32,089 nucleotides of DNA from assembly GCA_025463125.1 (NCBI GenBank), contig JAOAPX010000024.1, forward strand, positions 1 through 32,089, in the 5' to 3' direction. The position numbers and the translations under genes are program-made. Positions 15,865 to 24,261 of the stretch are shown in pieces. Every line of letters begins with the position of its first letter. Within the stretch, counting starts at the first letter, position 1. The DNA comes from Acidobacteriota bacterium (GTDB taxonomy: Bacteria > Acidobacteriota > Blastocatellia > Pyrinomonadales > Pyrinomonadaceae). The notes below the pieces were generated by a model that was not told where the DNA came from, searched no databases, and saw nothing but the letters and a program-made list of their open reading frames with translations.

Positions 15865-17571
15865 GTGATTGCCAAATTAAAAATAAACGAAATAAGCGGC
15901 AGCGTCTGGGAAGTCAGTTTGCTTTCCGATTCTACCTATACGATCGGCAGAGGTAAAGAAAACGACATCGTTTTGAAAGACCGCCGCGTTTCGCGCAAGC
16001 ACGCTCAAATCACGACCGACGGCGGGCACCCGAAAATCATTGACGGTTATATCGAAAACGGCGAGATAAAACGAAGCGTCAATCACGTTTTTGTCAACGG
16101 TTTGCCGCAGTTCGAGAAAACTCTCGATGACGGCGACGTTATAATGATCGGCGAAACAACGCTGGAATACAGCGAGGCGCGCGTTAAAGTTCAACCGTCT
16201 ATTCTGCCCTACGAGACAAGCGCGGAGTTTAAAGATGATGTAAACGAAGAAACACGAGCCGTCAGTTATGATGATAAACCGCTCGGGCATACGCAATTGC
16301 TGATTTCGGCAAGCGAGATCATCGGAAAGAATTCGAGCATTTCGATCGAAGCGAAAATAGCGACGCCCAAAGAAATAAACGAACTGCGGCGCAAAGCGAA
16401 AGTGCTCGAATTGTTATACGAAATGAGCAAAGTGCTTGGCACGGTGTTTGACTTGGAAGAAATCTTTGAACGGGCGACCGACTTGATTTTTCGCGTAACG
16501 CCAGCCGACAGGGTAGTCGCATTGTTAACGGACGAAGTTTCCGCCGGAAATGCTTCCGGTTACGCTTTGTATCCGATCGCCGTTAAAACCCGCGATGAAC
16601 AGTTGAAAAATTTGACCGGAAAATTGACGGTCAGCCGAACGATCACGCAGAAAGTAATGCGCGAAAAAGTCGCGTTGCTGTCGCAGGACGCGCGCACGGA
16701 CGAACAATTTCTCGGTGCCGATTCAATCGTTTTACAGGGCGTTCGTTCGACGATTTGCGCTCCTTTAATAACCGAATCGAATGTTCACGGCGTGGTTTAC
16801 GCCGACCGGCTCGACCCGTTTTCCGCGTTCAGCCCGGACGATCTGGAATTGATCAGCGCCGTCGCCGCGCAGACGGCGGTGACGGTTGAAGCGGTAAAAG
16901 CGCACAGGCGTCTGGCGCGCGAAGAAGTCGCCAGAGCGAATTACAGCCGGTTTATGCCCGAGTATGTAGTCAAACAGCTGCTTGAAAATCCGGATTCGTT
17001 CAGGCTCGGCGGAGTAAATCAAATCGTTACGGTTTTATTTGCCGATATTCGCGGTTTCACGGCTATTTCCGAAAATGAAAAACCGGAAAAAGTCGTCGGG
17101 CTGCTGAACCGGTATTTTTCGGCAATGTCGGAGATAATTTTCGCGAGCGGCGGAACGCTCGACAAATACATCGGTGACGGTTTAATGGCGATTTTCGGCG
17201 CGCCGACGACAACGCCCGAAGATGCGAAAAACGCTTTGCGAACAGCCGTCGCGATGCAGAAAAGAATCGAAACGCTGAACCGGGAATTGGCGGAACAAGG
17301 ATTTTCGCAAATCGCCGTCGGCATCGGGCTTCATACGGGCGAAGCGACGATCGGTTATATCGGTTCCGAGCAGCGAAGCGAATATACGGCAATCGGCGAC
17401 ACTGTAAACCTGGCATCGCGGCTTGAATCGGCAGCCGACGGCGGGCAAATCCTGATAAGCGAAGCGACGGCGAAAGACGCCGGCAGCCTGTTTCCGCTGG
17501 TCAGCCAGGAGCCGGTAATCATAAGAAACCGGTTGCAGCCGGTCAACCTTTTTGAGGTAAAATGGAACTGA
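15865..17571 (+). CDS. FHA-GAF-class III adenylyl cyclase
   Basis: 568 residues from a GTG start. Domains in order: FHA (about 5-105; GR at 28-29, SRKH 43-46, NG 78-79), which reads phosphothreonine; a linker; GAF (about 195-345), a small-molecule sensor; a short helix; and the cyclase catalytic domain (385-568). Catalytic residues are intact: metal-binding Asp394 (FADIRGF) and Asp438 (YIGDG), and transition-state Asn515/Arg519 (VNLASR). Purine-specifying positions are Lys434 and Thr508, the K/T pair known from cyanobacterial adenylyl cyclases, so cAMP is the likely product. No TM segment, so cytosolic. A Ser/Thr kinase that would feed the FHA domain is not in the window. The divergent mreB starts 76 bases downstream with no terminator seen, so they may form an operon. 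Confidence 0.95.
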   Translation: MIAKLKINEISGSVWEVSLLSDSTYTIGRGKENDIVLKDRRVSRKHAQITTDGGHPKIIDGYIENGEIKRSVNHVFVNGLPQFEKTLDDGDVIMIGETTLEYSEARVKVQPSILPYETSAEFKDDVNEETRAVSYDDKPLGHTQLLISASEIIGKNSSISIEAKIATPKEINELRRKAKVLELLYEMSKVLGTVFDLEEIFERATDLIFRVTPADRVVALLTDEVSAGNASGYALYPIAVKTRDEQLKNLTGKLTVSRTITQKVMREKVALLSQDARTDEQFLGADSIVLQGVRSTICAPLITESNVHGVVYADRLDPFSAFSPDDLELISAVAAQTAVTVEAVKAHRRLAREEVARANYSRFMPEYVVKQLLENPDSFRLGGVNQIVTVLFADIRGFTAISENEKPEKVVGLLNRYFSAMSEIIFASGGTLDKYIGDGLMAIFGAPTTTPEDAKNALRTAVAMQKRIETLNRELAEQGFSQIAVGIGLHTGEATIGYIGSEQRSEYTAIGDTVNLASRLESAADGGQILISEATAKDAGSLFPLVSQEPVIIRNRLQPVNLFEVKWN

Positions 17572-17647
17572 GCAGCAGCAAATAAAATTTGTTTTGCCGC
17601 GGTTCTTATTAAAATTATTATTTTTTGATGTTAGGAAAATAGCCTCT

Positions 17648-18721
17648 ATGTTAAAAATTTCATCGTTAAAAAAACTTGTTACCGATTCGATGGCAATCGA
17701 TCTTGGAACGGCGAGCACGATCATTGCCGTCAAAGGTCGCGATATTGTGCTTGACGAGCCGTCGATGGTCGCGGTCAACGAGTTAACTGAAGAAATCATC
17801 GCTTACGGGCAGGAAGCCGCCGATATGCTTGGACGCGAAGGGCGCGATATCGTCGTTAGAGCTCCGCTGATGGGCGGCGTTGTCGCTGATTTCGAGCGCA
17901 CTAAAAAAATGCTCGCGCATTTTGTGAAAAAAGCGAAATCCGGCGGCTCTCAGGTTTCTTTGCAGGCGGTTATGAGCATGGTTTCCGACGTTACGCACGT
18001 CGAGCAGCGAGCGATGCTCAACGCGGCGGAAGATTCGCACATCGGCAAGGTTTACATGATGGAAGAAGGCTTGGCGGCGGCTTTCGGAGCCGGAGTTTTG
18101 CCGAGCGATAAACGCGCTTCGGCGGTTATCGACTTCGGTGCGGGAACGACGAATATCGCCATCGTCGCTAAAGGCTCGGTTGTTCATTCGCGCTCGGAAA
18201 GATTGGGCAGCAACGAGATCAACGCGGTTTTAGCCAATCATCTGCGCCGTCACCGCGGCTTGCAGGTCGGCGAAGAAACGACGGAAATGCTGAAAACCAA
18301 GTTTGTCTCGGCTTTTCTGCCGGAAAATATCTCGAAATCGATGACCGTTCGCGGTCGCGACGTGCAGACGGGAAGCCCGAGCGCGGTTGAGATTACGGCA
18401 GGCGAAGTTTACCCGATTGTCGAAAGCATCGTTCGCCGCATCGCTCAGGTCATCAGCGATACATTGACCGAACTGCGACCGGAAGTTGCCGCCGACATTT
18501 ACGATCGCGGCGTGATCTTAACCGGCGGCGGCGCTCATCTCGAAGGAATCGACCAATACTTGCGCGGCTTTATTCATTTGCCGGTAACAATCTCGGACGA
18601 ACCGCGCTACGCGACCGTTCGCGGGCTTCTGAAAATGTTCGACGAGCCCGAACTGCTCGAAAAAGTTTCGCGCAACGAACTGAGCGTTCTGCAAAACGCC
18701 GACATTCCGTTTAAGGCGTAG
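17648..18721 (+). CDS. mreB: MreB-family actin-like protein, divergent
   Basis: 357 residues from ATG 17648, chosen because AGGA lies about 11 bases upstream; an in-frame ATG at 17594 would add 18 residues before the usual MreB beginning. MreB forms membrane-bound ATP-dependent filaments that guide rod-shape wall synthesis. Actin-fold nucleotide motifs are present: phosphate-1 DLGTAST (18-24), phosphate-2 DFGAGTTN (162-169) and adenosine loop TGGGAH (295-300). Several positions differ from typical MreB as I know it (DFGAG for DIGGG, EEGLAAAFGAG for EEPMAAAIGAG, LGSNEIN for the AGDKMD-like segment), suggesting a divergent paralogue. mreC, mreD and rodA are absent here. It is preceded by the FHA-cyclase. 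Confidence 0.9.
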   Translation: MLKISSLKKLVTDSMAIDLGTASTIIAVKGRDIVLDEPSMVAVNELTEEIIAYGQEAADMLGREGRDIVVRAPLMGGVVADFERTKKMLAHFVKKAKSGGSQVSLQAVMSMVSDVTHVEQRAMLNAAEDSHIGKVYMMEEGLAAAFGAGVLPSDKRASAVIDFGAGTTNIAIVAKGSVVHSRSERLGSNEINAVLANHLRRHRGLQVGEETTEMLKTKFVSAFLPENISKSMTVRGRDVQTGSPSAVEITAGEVYPIVESIVRRIAQVISDTLTELRPEVAADIYDRGVILTGGGAHLEGIDQYLRGFIHLPVTISDEPRYATVRGLLKMFDEPELLEKVSRNELSVLQNADIPFKA

Positions 18722-18741
18722 CTTAAAAATATATGAAAAAT

Positions 18742-18782
18742 AAAAAGGAGAGAGGGACAAAGCGTTTCCCTTTCTCCTTTTT
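18742..18782 (+). terminator. Terminator after mreB
   Basis: A 16-bp stem of AAAAAGGAGAGAGGGA with TCCCTTTCTCCTTTTT (one G-U pair) around a 9-base loop, with the T run built into the right arm. Confidence 0.9.
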
Positions 18783-18825
18783 GCATTAATTTTTTTCCGC
18801 CTCTTTTTGTGGTTTAATTTCAGTA

Positions 18826-19926
18826 ATGCGTTATCTCGAATTCCTTAAAAGACAATTTCTTATAGCGCACATTTCGGGCATTCCCGTACGGGTTGATTAT
18901 CGATGGTTTTTGGTGCTCGCCTTGATGTCCTGGATTACGGCAAGCAGTATAAATGCGCTGGTCGATAACTTCTTGACGAGCGTTATTTTCGGGGTCATGA
19001 CTACGCTGATTTTTTTCGGGTCGATTTTCATTCACGAATACGCGCATGCCGTTGCCGCCCGGATGGAAGGCGTTCCTGCGATCGAGATTCTGCTTCACCC
19101 GTTCGGCGGTTTGACGAAATTAAAACGCGAGCCCGACACGCCGCGCGCCGAGTTTCGCATCGCCGTCGCGGGACCGGCGGCGAGTTTTCTGCTCGCGGTT
19201 TTGTTCGTTGGTTTTATGGCGCTCGCCGATTCAGCCGATCTTAATATTCTCGCGCGTTTGTTTTTTATGATCGGCACGGGAAATTTTCTCGTCGCCGTTT
19301 TCAATTTGTTTCCTGGTTATCCGCTCGACGGCGGCAGAGTTTTGCGGGCGTTTCTTTGGCGGCGCGGCAAGGATTTAAACGAAGCGACGATTTTAACAGG
19401 GCGCTGCGGGCAAATCATCGCCGTCGCCCTGATGATCTTCGGGCTGTATATCGCCGCGCTTCGGCGGGATTTTTTTACGGGTTTCTGGACGATTTTAGTC
19501 GGCGTTTTTTTGTTTGACGCGGCGAAAGGAATTATTCAGGAAATAAGTAGTTTTGAAAATCTGCTCGTCGAAGAAGTGATGCAATTGCCGGTTACGGTTT
19601 CGCCCGAAATGAACGTTCAGCATTTTGTTGACCGAATTTTGTCTTTTAACCGGCAAAACGTCTTCCCGGTTGCCAGAGACAAACAGCTGTACGGTATGCT
19701 TCTGCTCGAAGATTTAAAGAAAATACCGAGCGCCGATTGGCGAGCGACAAAAGTTCAGGCGGTAATGCGCGCCGTCACGCCGGATTATTTTGTCGAAACG
19801 AGCTCGCTTTTGCCGGAAGCGCGCATTTTAATGCGGGAAAACGGCATCGGCGCGCTCGGCGTGATCGACGCCGAGGGAAATCTCGTAGGCTTTGTGCAGC
19901 GCGGGCGCGTCAAAAAAAGAACCTAG
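18826..19926 (+). CDS. Site-2 protease (M50) with C-terminal CBS pair
   Basis: 366 residues. An intramembrane zinc protease that cleaves membrane-spanning substrates such as anti-sigma factors. The zinc motif HEYAH is at 70-74 (Glu71 catalytic), and the third ligand is Asp168 in NLFPGYPLDGG, the S2P 'LDG' motif. Hydrophobic segments near 27-45, 50-72, 112-132, 143-162, 190-208 and 214-232 give about six TM helices. Residues about 240-360 form two CBS repeats (EEVMQLPVTVSP... and VQAVMRAVTPDYF...), which usually bind adenine nucleotides and would regulate the protease. It is flanked by mreB and cdaA but separated from both by terminator-like hairpins, so it is probably its own unit. The substrate is unknown. 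Confidence 0.94.
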   Translation: MRYLEFLKRQFLIAHISGIPVRVDYRWFLVLALMSWITASSINALVDNFLTSVIFGVMTTLIFFGSIFIHEYAHAVAARMEGVPAIEILLHPFGGLTKLKREPDTPRAEFRIAVAGPAASFLLAVLFVGFMALADSADLNILARLFFMIGTGNFLVAVFNLFPGYPLDGGRVLRAFLWRRGKDLNEATILTGRCGQIIAVALMIFGLYIAALRRDFFTGFWTILVGVFLFDAAKGIIQEISSFENLLVEEVMQLPVTVSPEMNVQHFVDRILSFNRQNVFPVARDKQLYGMLLLEDLKKIPSADWRATKVQAVMRAVTPDYFVETSSLLPEARILMRENGIGALGVIDAEGNLVGFVQRGRVKKRT

Positions 19927-19954
19927 TCAAAAAAAGGTTTAGTCGCAGAGATAC

Positions 19955-19982
19955 CGGCGTAAAATTTTTCGCCGTCTTTTTA
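19955..19982 (+). terminator. Terminator after the site-2 protease gene
   Basis: CGGCG-AAA pairs with TTT-CGCCG-like arms (GGCG 19956-19959, CGCC 19970-19973), followed by a T-rich tail GTCTTTTTAAG. Confidence 0.6.
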
Positions 19983-20030
19983 AGTGAAGCGTCTGCAACA
20001 AAAAATGTCGCGGCAATCCGTCAAGCTATC

Positions 20031-20062
20031 GAAGCGCATCCGAATACTGGCGGATGCGCTTC
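20031..20062. repeat. Perfect 12-bp inverted repeat
   Basis: GAAGCGCATCCG (20031-20042) and CGGATGCGCTTC (20051-20062) flank an 8-base loop AATACTGG. It is GC-rich and strong but is not followed by a T tract. It lies about 230 bases upstream of cdaA, after a more ordinary terminator. Confidence 0.75.
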
Positions 20063-20294
20063 TTATAACGATTCATCCCGCGCCGAAGCTTTTTAGGGCA
20101 ATTTCGAGTGTCGAACCGTCGATGAACGAAGCCGTGTCGAAAGTTGATATGATATTCTTGAAAACAGCGAATTTGAAGAGCGGCTTGGCGTTCGGGCGCG
20201 AGGCGGCAGCCGACCGTGTAAAAAGGTTAAGAATCAGGAAGTGAAAATTCTTTATCTTTCCGGCTGAAGGCGTTCATCTTTTTGATTGAAAAAA

Positions 20295-21134
20295 ATGCAG
20301 ATTAGCGATTACTTGCCAACTATAAATACGATGCGAAGTGTTTTAGACATCGCGTTTGTATTTATTATCGTTTACGTCGTGCTGAAGCTTCTGCGCGGCA
20401 CGCGTGCGGTTCCGACGGTTGTCGGGATGGTTATTTTAGCCCTTTTGTACTGGCTTGCGGTCGCTCAGGATCTCGCCACGCTCGAATTCGTTTTGCGTTC
20501 CGCCGTTTTGTATATCGGCGTCGCGATCATCGTGCTTTTTCAATCGGAAATTCGCCAGGCATTAATTTATTTCGGCAACCAGCTGCGTTTTCCTATCTGG
20601 CGGCGACAGCGCGGAAGTCTCGGCGAGACGATCTACGACGAAATAGTTTTGGCGGCGACCACGCTTTCGTCGGAAAAAATCGGCGCGCTGATCGTCATCG
20701 AACGCGACGTCGGATTGCGAAACTTTATCGACGCCGGCGTTCCGCTCGACGCGCGCGTCAGCTACGATTTACTGGTCACGATTTTTAATCCTTCGACGCC
20801 GCTGCACGACGGAGCGGTTATCATTCAGCACGAGCGAATCGCCGCCGCGTCGGTTTTTCTGCCGCTGACGAAAAATCCGAGCATTTCGCGCGAGCTCGGC
20901 ACGCGTCACCGCGCGGCAATCGGCATTACCGAAGGCTCGGACGCGATTTCCGTAGTGATTTCGGAAGAAACCGGGCTGATTACATACGTCGAAGGCGGCA
21001 CCGTTCGGCGCAACCTGGATACGACACAGCTTCGAAAATTACTTCTCGAAGCCATGAACATTCCGGTCGCCGGAAGTAAACGCGAGCCGACCAAGACGAT
21101 GAAGCCCGACGAAACCGAAATAACGGTCGGGTAA
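20295..21134 (+). CDS. cdaA: Diadenylate cyclase CdaA (DacA)
   Basis: 279 residues from ATG 20295; an in-frame TTG at 20286 (adding MKK) is possible, and neither has a good ribosome site. It joins two ATP molecules into c-di-AMP, a messenger for osmolyte and cell-wall control. Three N-terminal TM helices (about 15-32, 38-56, 66-84) anchor it. The DAC domain follows (105-230) with catalytic DGA (172-174, STPLHDGAVII) and RHR (204-206, LGTRHRAAIG), both intact. The next gene encodes its YbbR/CdaR partner 107 bases on (or 35, with the upstream start of that gene); the usual third gene, glmM, is missing. Confidence 0.96.
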   Translation: MQISDYLPTINTMRSVLDIAFVFIIVYVVLKLLRGTRAVPTVVGMVILALLYWLAVAQDLATLEFVLRSAVLYIGVAIIVLFQSEIRQALIYFGNQLRFPIWRRQRGSLGETIYDEIVLAATTLSSEKIGALIVIERDVGLRNFIDAGVPLDARVSYDLLVTIFNPSTPLHDGAVIIQHERIAAASVFLPLTKNPSISRELGTRHRAAIGITEGSDAISVVISEETGLITYVEGGTVRRNLDTTQLRKLLLEAMNIPVAGSKREPTKTMKPDETEITVG

Positions 21135-21241
21135 TAAAAAGTTGAAAAACGGAAGATTAATAATGAATAATGTTTACGATTGACCGTAAATTATTTTTCG
21201 TTAGCCGTTTTCGCCGAATCTTTTTTTTCGATATTCATTTT

Positions 21242-22174
21242 ATGATGTTTCCGACTGAAAAATTTGCGCTTACCGAGCCGCAGCAAGCTTTTTTCAAACG
21301 CCTTTTTCGGAAAATTTTTATCGAAGATTGGTTGATGAAACTGGTCGCGCTCATTATAACGCTTGCCTTGTGGCTCGGCGTCAGCGGGCTTCGCGCGCCG
21401 ATTACGACCCGTCTGAGCAACGTCGTTCTTCAGCCGCGCATTTCCAATAATATGGAAATTACAAACACGCCCGTCACGGAAGTCGCGCTCGTCGTGACCG
21501 GCGACAGCCGCAAAATCGATCAGATAAAACCGGAAAATTTAATCGTTTCGTTCGATTTAACCGACGTTGAGGCGAGTGACATGATCGTTCATTTAACGCC
21601 GGAAAACGTCAACGTCGATCTTCCGACCGGCGTGCGTCTCGAAGAAATTCAGCCGAATAAAATAGCCATTAAACTCGAAACCGTCGAGGAGAGGGAAATT
21701 CCCGTAAAAGCCGAATTAGAAGGCGGTTTGCCGGAAAATCTGGAAATTTTCAGCCAGACGGTCTTGCCCGCAAAAGTTCGCGTGCGCGGTCCGTCGAGCT
21801 ATATCAAATCGCTCGATTTCGTTCCGACCGAGAAAATTAATTTGGAAAATCAGCAGTCCGATTTTACGGCGAAACAGGTATCGCTTAATGTTTCCAATCC
21901 GAAAGCGACCATACTCGATACGGCGGTCGATGTCGTTTTCCGCATCGGCGAAAAGCGCATCGAGCGAATTTTTCTGGTTCCCTTAAAAAACGAAATCGCC
22001 GATCAAAAAGCGACCGTCATTTTATACGGACCGCGTTCGATCCTGGAAAACATTAATCCGGAAAGTTTGCAGGTGGAAATGATTAAAAACGAGACGGGAA
22101 ATGATTCTCTACAGCTCAATTTGCCGGCTGAAATTCAAGAACAGGTCGAGATCAGAAAACTTAAAATTAACTAA
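21242..22174 (+). CDS. cdaR: YbbR-domain protein, CdaR-like regulator of CdaA
   Basis: 310 residues from ATG 21242; upstream in-frame ATG 21170 would add 24 mostly hydrophobic/aromatic residues and cannot be ruled out, and 21245 is also possible. One TM helix (about 31-49, LMKLVALIITLALWLGVSG) is followed by an extracytoplasmic region of about three YbbR repeats (near 60-140, 145-222, 225-305), each with the beta pattern 'V.l.p.N..V..P...l.........V'. In Firmicutes CdaR binds CdaA and tunes its activity. Adjacency to cdaA supports the same role here, by inference. A hairpin terminator follows. Confidence 0.88.
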   Translation: MMFPTEKFALTEPQQAFFKRLFRKIFIEDWLMKLVALIITLALWLGVSGLRAPITTRLSNVVLQPRISNNMEITNTPVTEVALVVTGDSRKIDQIKPENLIVSFDLTDVEASDMIVHLTPENVNVDLPTGVRLEEIQPNKIAIKLETVEEREIPVKAELEGGLPENLEIFSQTVLPAKVRVRGPSSYIKSLDFVPTEKINLENQQSDFTAKQVSLNVSNPKATILDTAVDVVFRIGEKRIERIFLVPLKNEIADQKATVILYGPRSILENINPESLQVEMIKNETGNDSLQLNLPAEIQEQVEIRKLKIN

Positions 22175-22195
22175 CTGATTTATTTTTATTCGTTT

Positions 22196-22229
22196 AATTT
22201 GCTCGCTCTCGCGGGCAAATCTCGTTTTT
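22196..22229 (+). terminator. Terminator after the cdaA-cdaR pair
   Basis: ATTTGCTCG (22197-22205) pairs with CGGGCAAAT (22212-22220) with one G-U, and CTCGTTTTT follows. Confidence 0.7.
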
Positions 22230-22234
22230 GCTTT

Positions 22235-22272
22235 TAATAACCGCCATCGCTTCTAATAACCGCCATCGCTTC
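22235..22272 (+). repeat. Perfect 19-bp tandem duplication
   Basis: TAATAACCGCCATCGCTTC occurs at 22235-22253 and is repeated immediately at 22254-22272. Confidence 0.95.
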
Positions 22273-22620
22273 CGGTTTTTCTTATCCGGGGTTTTTATAT
22301 CTTCGCGCATTATATAACGTTTGTGCGCGCCGCAGCCGTGAACGGCGTCGAGCGGCGGCACCTGGTTTTCTGATGTTTTCGGGAATAAAAACGTCGTAAT
22401 AAAGTTTGATTTCCGCCGCGAAACTCAAACTCGTCTGCGAGGTTTCCTGTTTCATATTTCAAGATTTGGAAATCACGGATTAACACGTTTCGTCGATATT
22501 TAGCTGTTAAAACGGGACACAAAAGAATAAAAAGCGAAAATTGCTGTTTTGCTTTTATCCAGCCTGCGCCGTTTCTTCGCGTTAAAAATTTATGTGTTAA
22601 TCTGTGATTTCACAATTTTT

Positions 22621-24261
22621 ATGCGGAAATTCCTTAAATGGCTTGATGAAATAGCCGTAACAAATCAGGAAAACAATGCGGCAAAATGGCTCGAGCGAAT
22701 TGCCTTTGTTTTTCTCACCTTAATGGTTTTGTCCGCGCCGCATTCGATCGCCGCGACGCAGACGGCATGGATCACGGGAATGTTTGTATGGGTTATAAGC
22801 CTGTTCGTCAAGCCGCGCCGCAAGCTCGTCAAAACGCCGCTCGACGCCGCGCTTTGGGCGTTTTTGATCTGGTCTGTTGTAAGTTCCGTTTTTTCTTACG
22901 CGCCCGATATTTCTCTCGACAAGCTGCGCGGCGTCGGGCTTTTTCTGATTTTTTATTTCGTTATCAACAACGCGCGCGCAAAACGAGCGGCAATCTTTCT
23001 GTCGCTGGCGCTGATTTTTTCGTGTATGTTCAACGTCGTCTGGATGCCGCTCGAGCGGATCATCGGGCGCGGCGTGGAAGTTCACGGCGTCAGTTCTTCG
23101 AGCCCTCTGACGAAAGCGATTTTCGTTGAAAACAACAATGAAAAAATCGTTATAAAAGACGGCGACGCTTTGCTTGAAGTAAACAAAAAGAAAATCCGCG
23201 AGCCTGAAGATTTGCTCGCCGCGCTCGAAGCGAACGAAACCGCGCGCGTTAAGTTTTATCGCCCGGATTATTATTTGACGGTTCAAATAAAAAGAGAGGA
23301 TTTGCTGCCCGGCGCAAACGCTTTTGAGCGGCTCGGCTTTACCGATTGGAAAAAAAGCAGAAACTGGCGCTCGATGGGATTTTTCGGACACTGGACGACT
23401 TACGCGGAAGTTTTGCAGCTTATCGCATCGCTCGCGTTCGGGCTTTTTATAGCTTTGATAGCAAAACACAGATACTTTGCGCCCGGCAGCCGAAACGCGA
23501 TAAAAGACGCCGATAAGGAGCACTCCGATACAAAAAACTCTTTTTTCGCGCCCGACCGTTTTCCGCTTAAAGCCGCGCTTACGCTTGCTTTTTGTCTCGC
23601 GGCAATGTCGCTCGCGCTTTTGTTGAATGTAACGCGCGCTTCGCAGCTCGGATTTATAATTTCGGCTTTTTCGATCGCGCTGCTCACCGGCAACCGGAAA
23701 ATTCTTTTGTTTTTAGCGGCGATAATTTTGCCGGTCGCGATTGGCGGGCTCGTGTTTTTGCAGCAGAGCCGAAAAGTAGAATTTTTCGACAGCAAAGACG
23801 AATCGACCAGGTATCGCCGGATTGTTTACCGCGAAGGCTTCGATTTATGGACGGAGAACGCGCGGCATTTCCTGCTCGGCGTCGGGATGGATTCGATCAA
23901 GCGATACGCCAAAGACTGGCGCTTGTTTGACGATGGGAAACTGCCGATGGGACATTTTCATTCGACGCCTTTGCAGCTCGTCGTCGAAAGAGGATTGCCC
24001 GCGCTTCTGCTCTGGCTTTGGATATTAGGAATTTATGCGCGGATGCTTTGGCACGGATTAAAAATTGAAGATTCAAGCCCGGACAGATGGAAAACGCAAG
24101 GGATTTTACTCGGGTGCTTCGGCGGTTTGATCGGGTTTTTCGCAAGCGGGCTGGTGCATTACAATCTCGGCGACGCCGAAGTCGCGATGATTTTCTTTTT
24201 GTTAATGGGAATCGGCATCAGCATTCTGACGAATAACGAAAAACGAATAACGAATAGCTAA
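22621..24261 (+). CDS. O-antigen ligase/Wzy-like membrane protein with PDZ-like insertion
   Basis: 546 residues from ATG 22621; a TTG at 22549 would add 24 residues and is less likely. About ten TM helices. The PF04932 signatures are in the second half: an Arg after a TM helix in LNVTRASQLGFIISAF, and the periplasmic loop MGHFHSTPLQLVVERGLP, typical of WaaL/Wzy/ExoQ enzymes that join lipid-linked glycans. Between early TM helices, residues about 160-228 form a soluble segment reading IKDGDALLEVNKKKIREPED and ending in a strand YYLTVQIKRED. This is the core pattern of a PDZ domain (GD.ll.vng..i....dl...l), which is unusual in this family. No sugar transferase neighbours are present. The stop codon lies inside the following terminator hairpin. 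Confidence 0.85.
   Translation: MRKFLKWLDEIAVTNQENNAAKWLERIAFVFLTLMVLSAPHSIAATQTAWITGMFVWVISLFVKPRRKLVKTPLDAALWAFLIWSVVSSVFSYAPDISLDKLRGVGLFLIFYFVINNARAKRAAIFLSLALIFSCMFNVVWMPLERIIGRGVEVHGVSSSSPLTKAIFVENNNEKIVIKDGDALLEVNKKKIREPEDLLAALEANETARVKFYRPDYYLTVQIKREDLLPGANAFERLGFTDWKKSRNWRSMGFFGHWTTYAEVLQLIASLAFGLFIALIAKHRYFAPGSRNAIKDADKEHSDTKNSFFAPDRFPLKAALTLAFCLAAMSLALLLNVTRASQLGFIISAFSIALLTGNRKILLFLAAIILPVAIGGLVFLQQSRKVEFFDSKDESTRYRRIVYREGFDLWTENARHFLLGVGMDSIKRYAKDWRLFDDGKLPMGHFHSTPLQLVVERGLPALLLWLWILGIYARMLWHGLKIEDSSPDRWKTQGILLGCFGGLIGFFASGLVHYNLGDAEVAMIFFLLMGIGISILTNNEKRITNS

Larger units (their letters stand above)
19927..20294. other. Intergenic region upstream of cdaA
   Basis: A 368-base stretch with two hairpins (19955-19982 and 20031-20062). 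An 86-codon frame at 19984-20244 lacks family resemblance and crosses the second hairpin, so it is not called. Nothing else is recognised; presumably it carries the cdaA promoter. Confidence 0.6.
22175..22620. other. Intergenic region upstream of the O-antigen-ligase-like gene
   Basis: 446 bases. It holds a terminator-like hairpin (22196-22229), a perfect 19-bp tandem duplication (22235-22272) and otherwise unremarkable DNA. I see no gene or known RNA family. Confidence 0.6.

Noticed and set aside
17182-17799. 205-codon frame antisense across the cyclase/mreB junction
   Set aside because: It overlaps two well-supported genes and shows no domain or start signal.
19984-20244. 86-codon frame upstream of cdaA
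   Set aside because: It crosses a perfect hairpin, has no ribosome site or recognisable domain, and its residue content looks random.
22310-22522. Search for a -24/-12 sigma-54 promoter upstream of the ligase-like gene
   Set aside because: A GGCAC is present but no GC doublet lies at the required spacing.
22720-23523. Long open frame antisense to the O-antigen-ligase-like gene
   Set aside because: It is Arg-rich, produced by the codon bias of the real gene on the plus strand, and has no domain.
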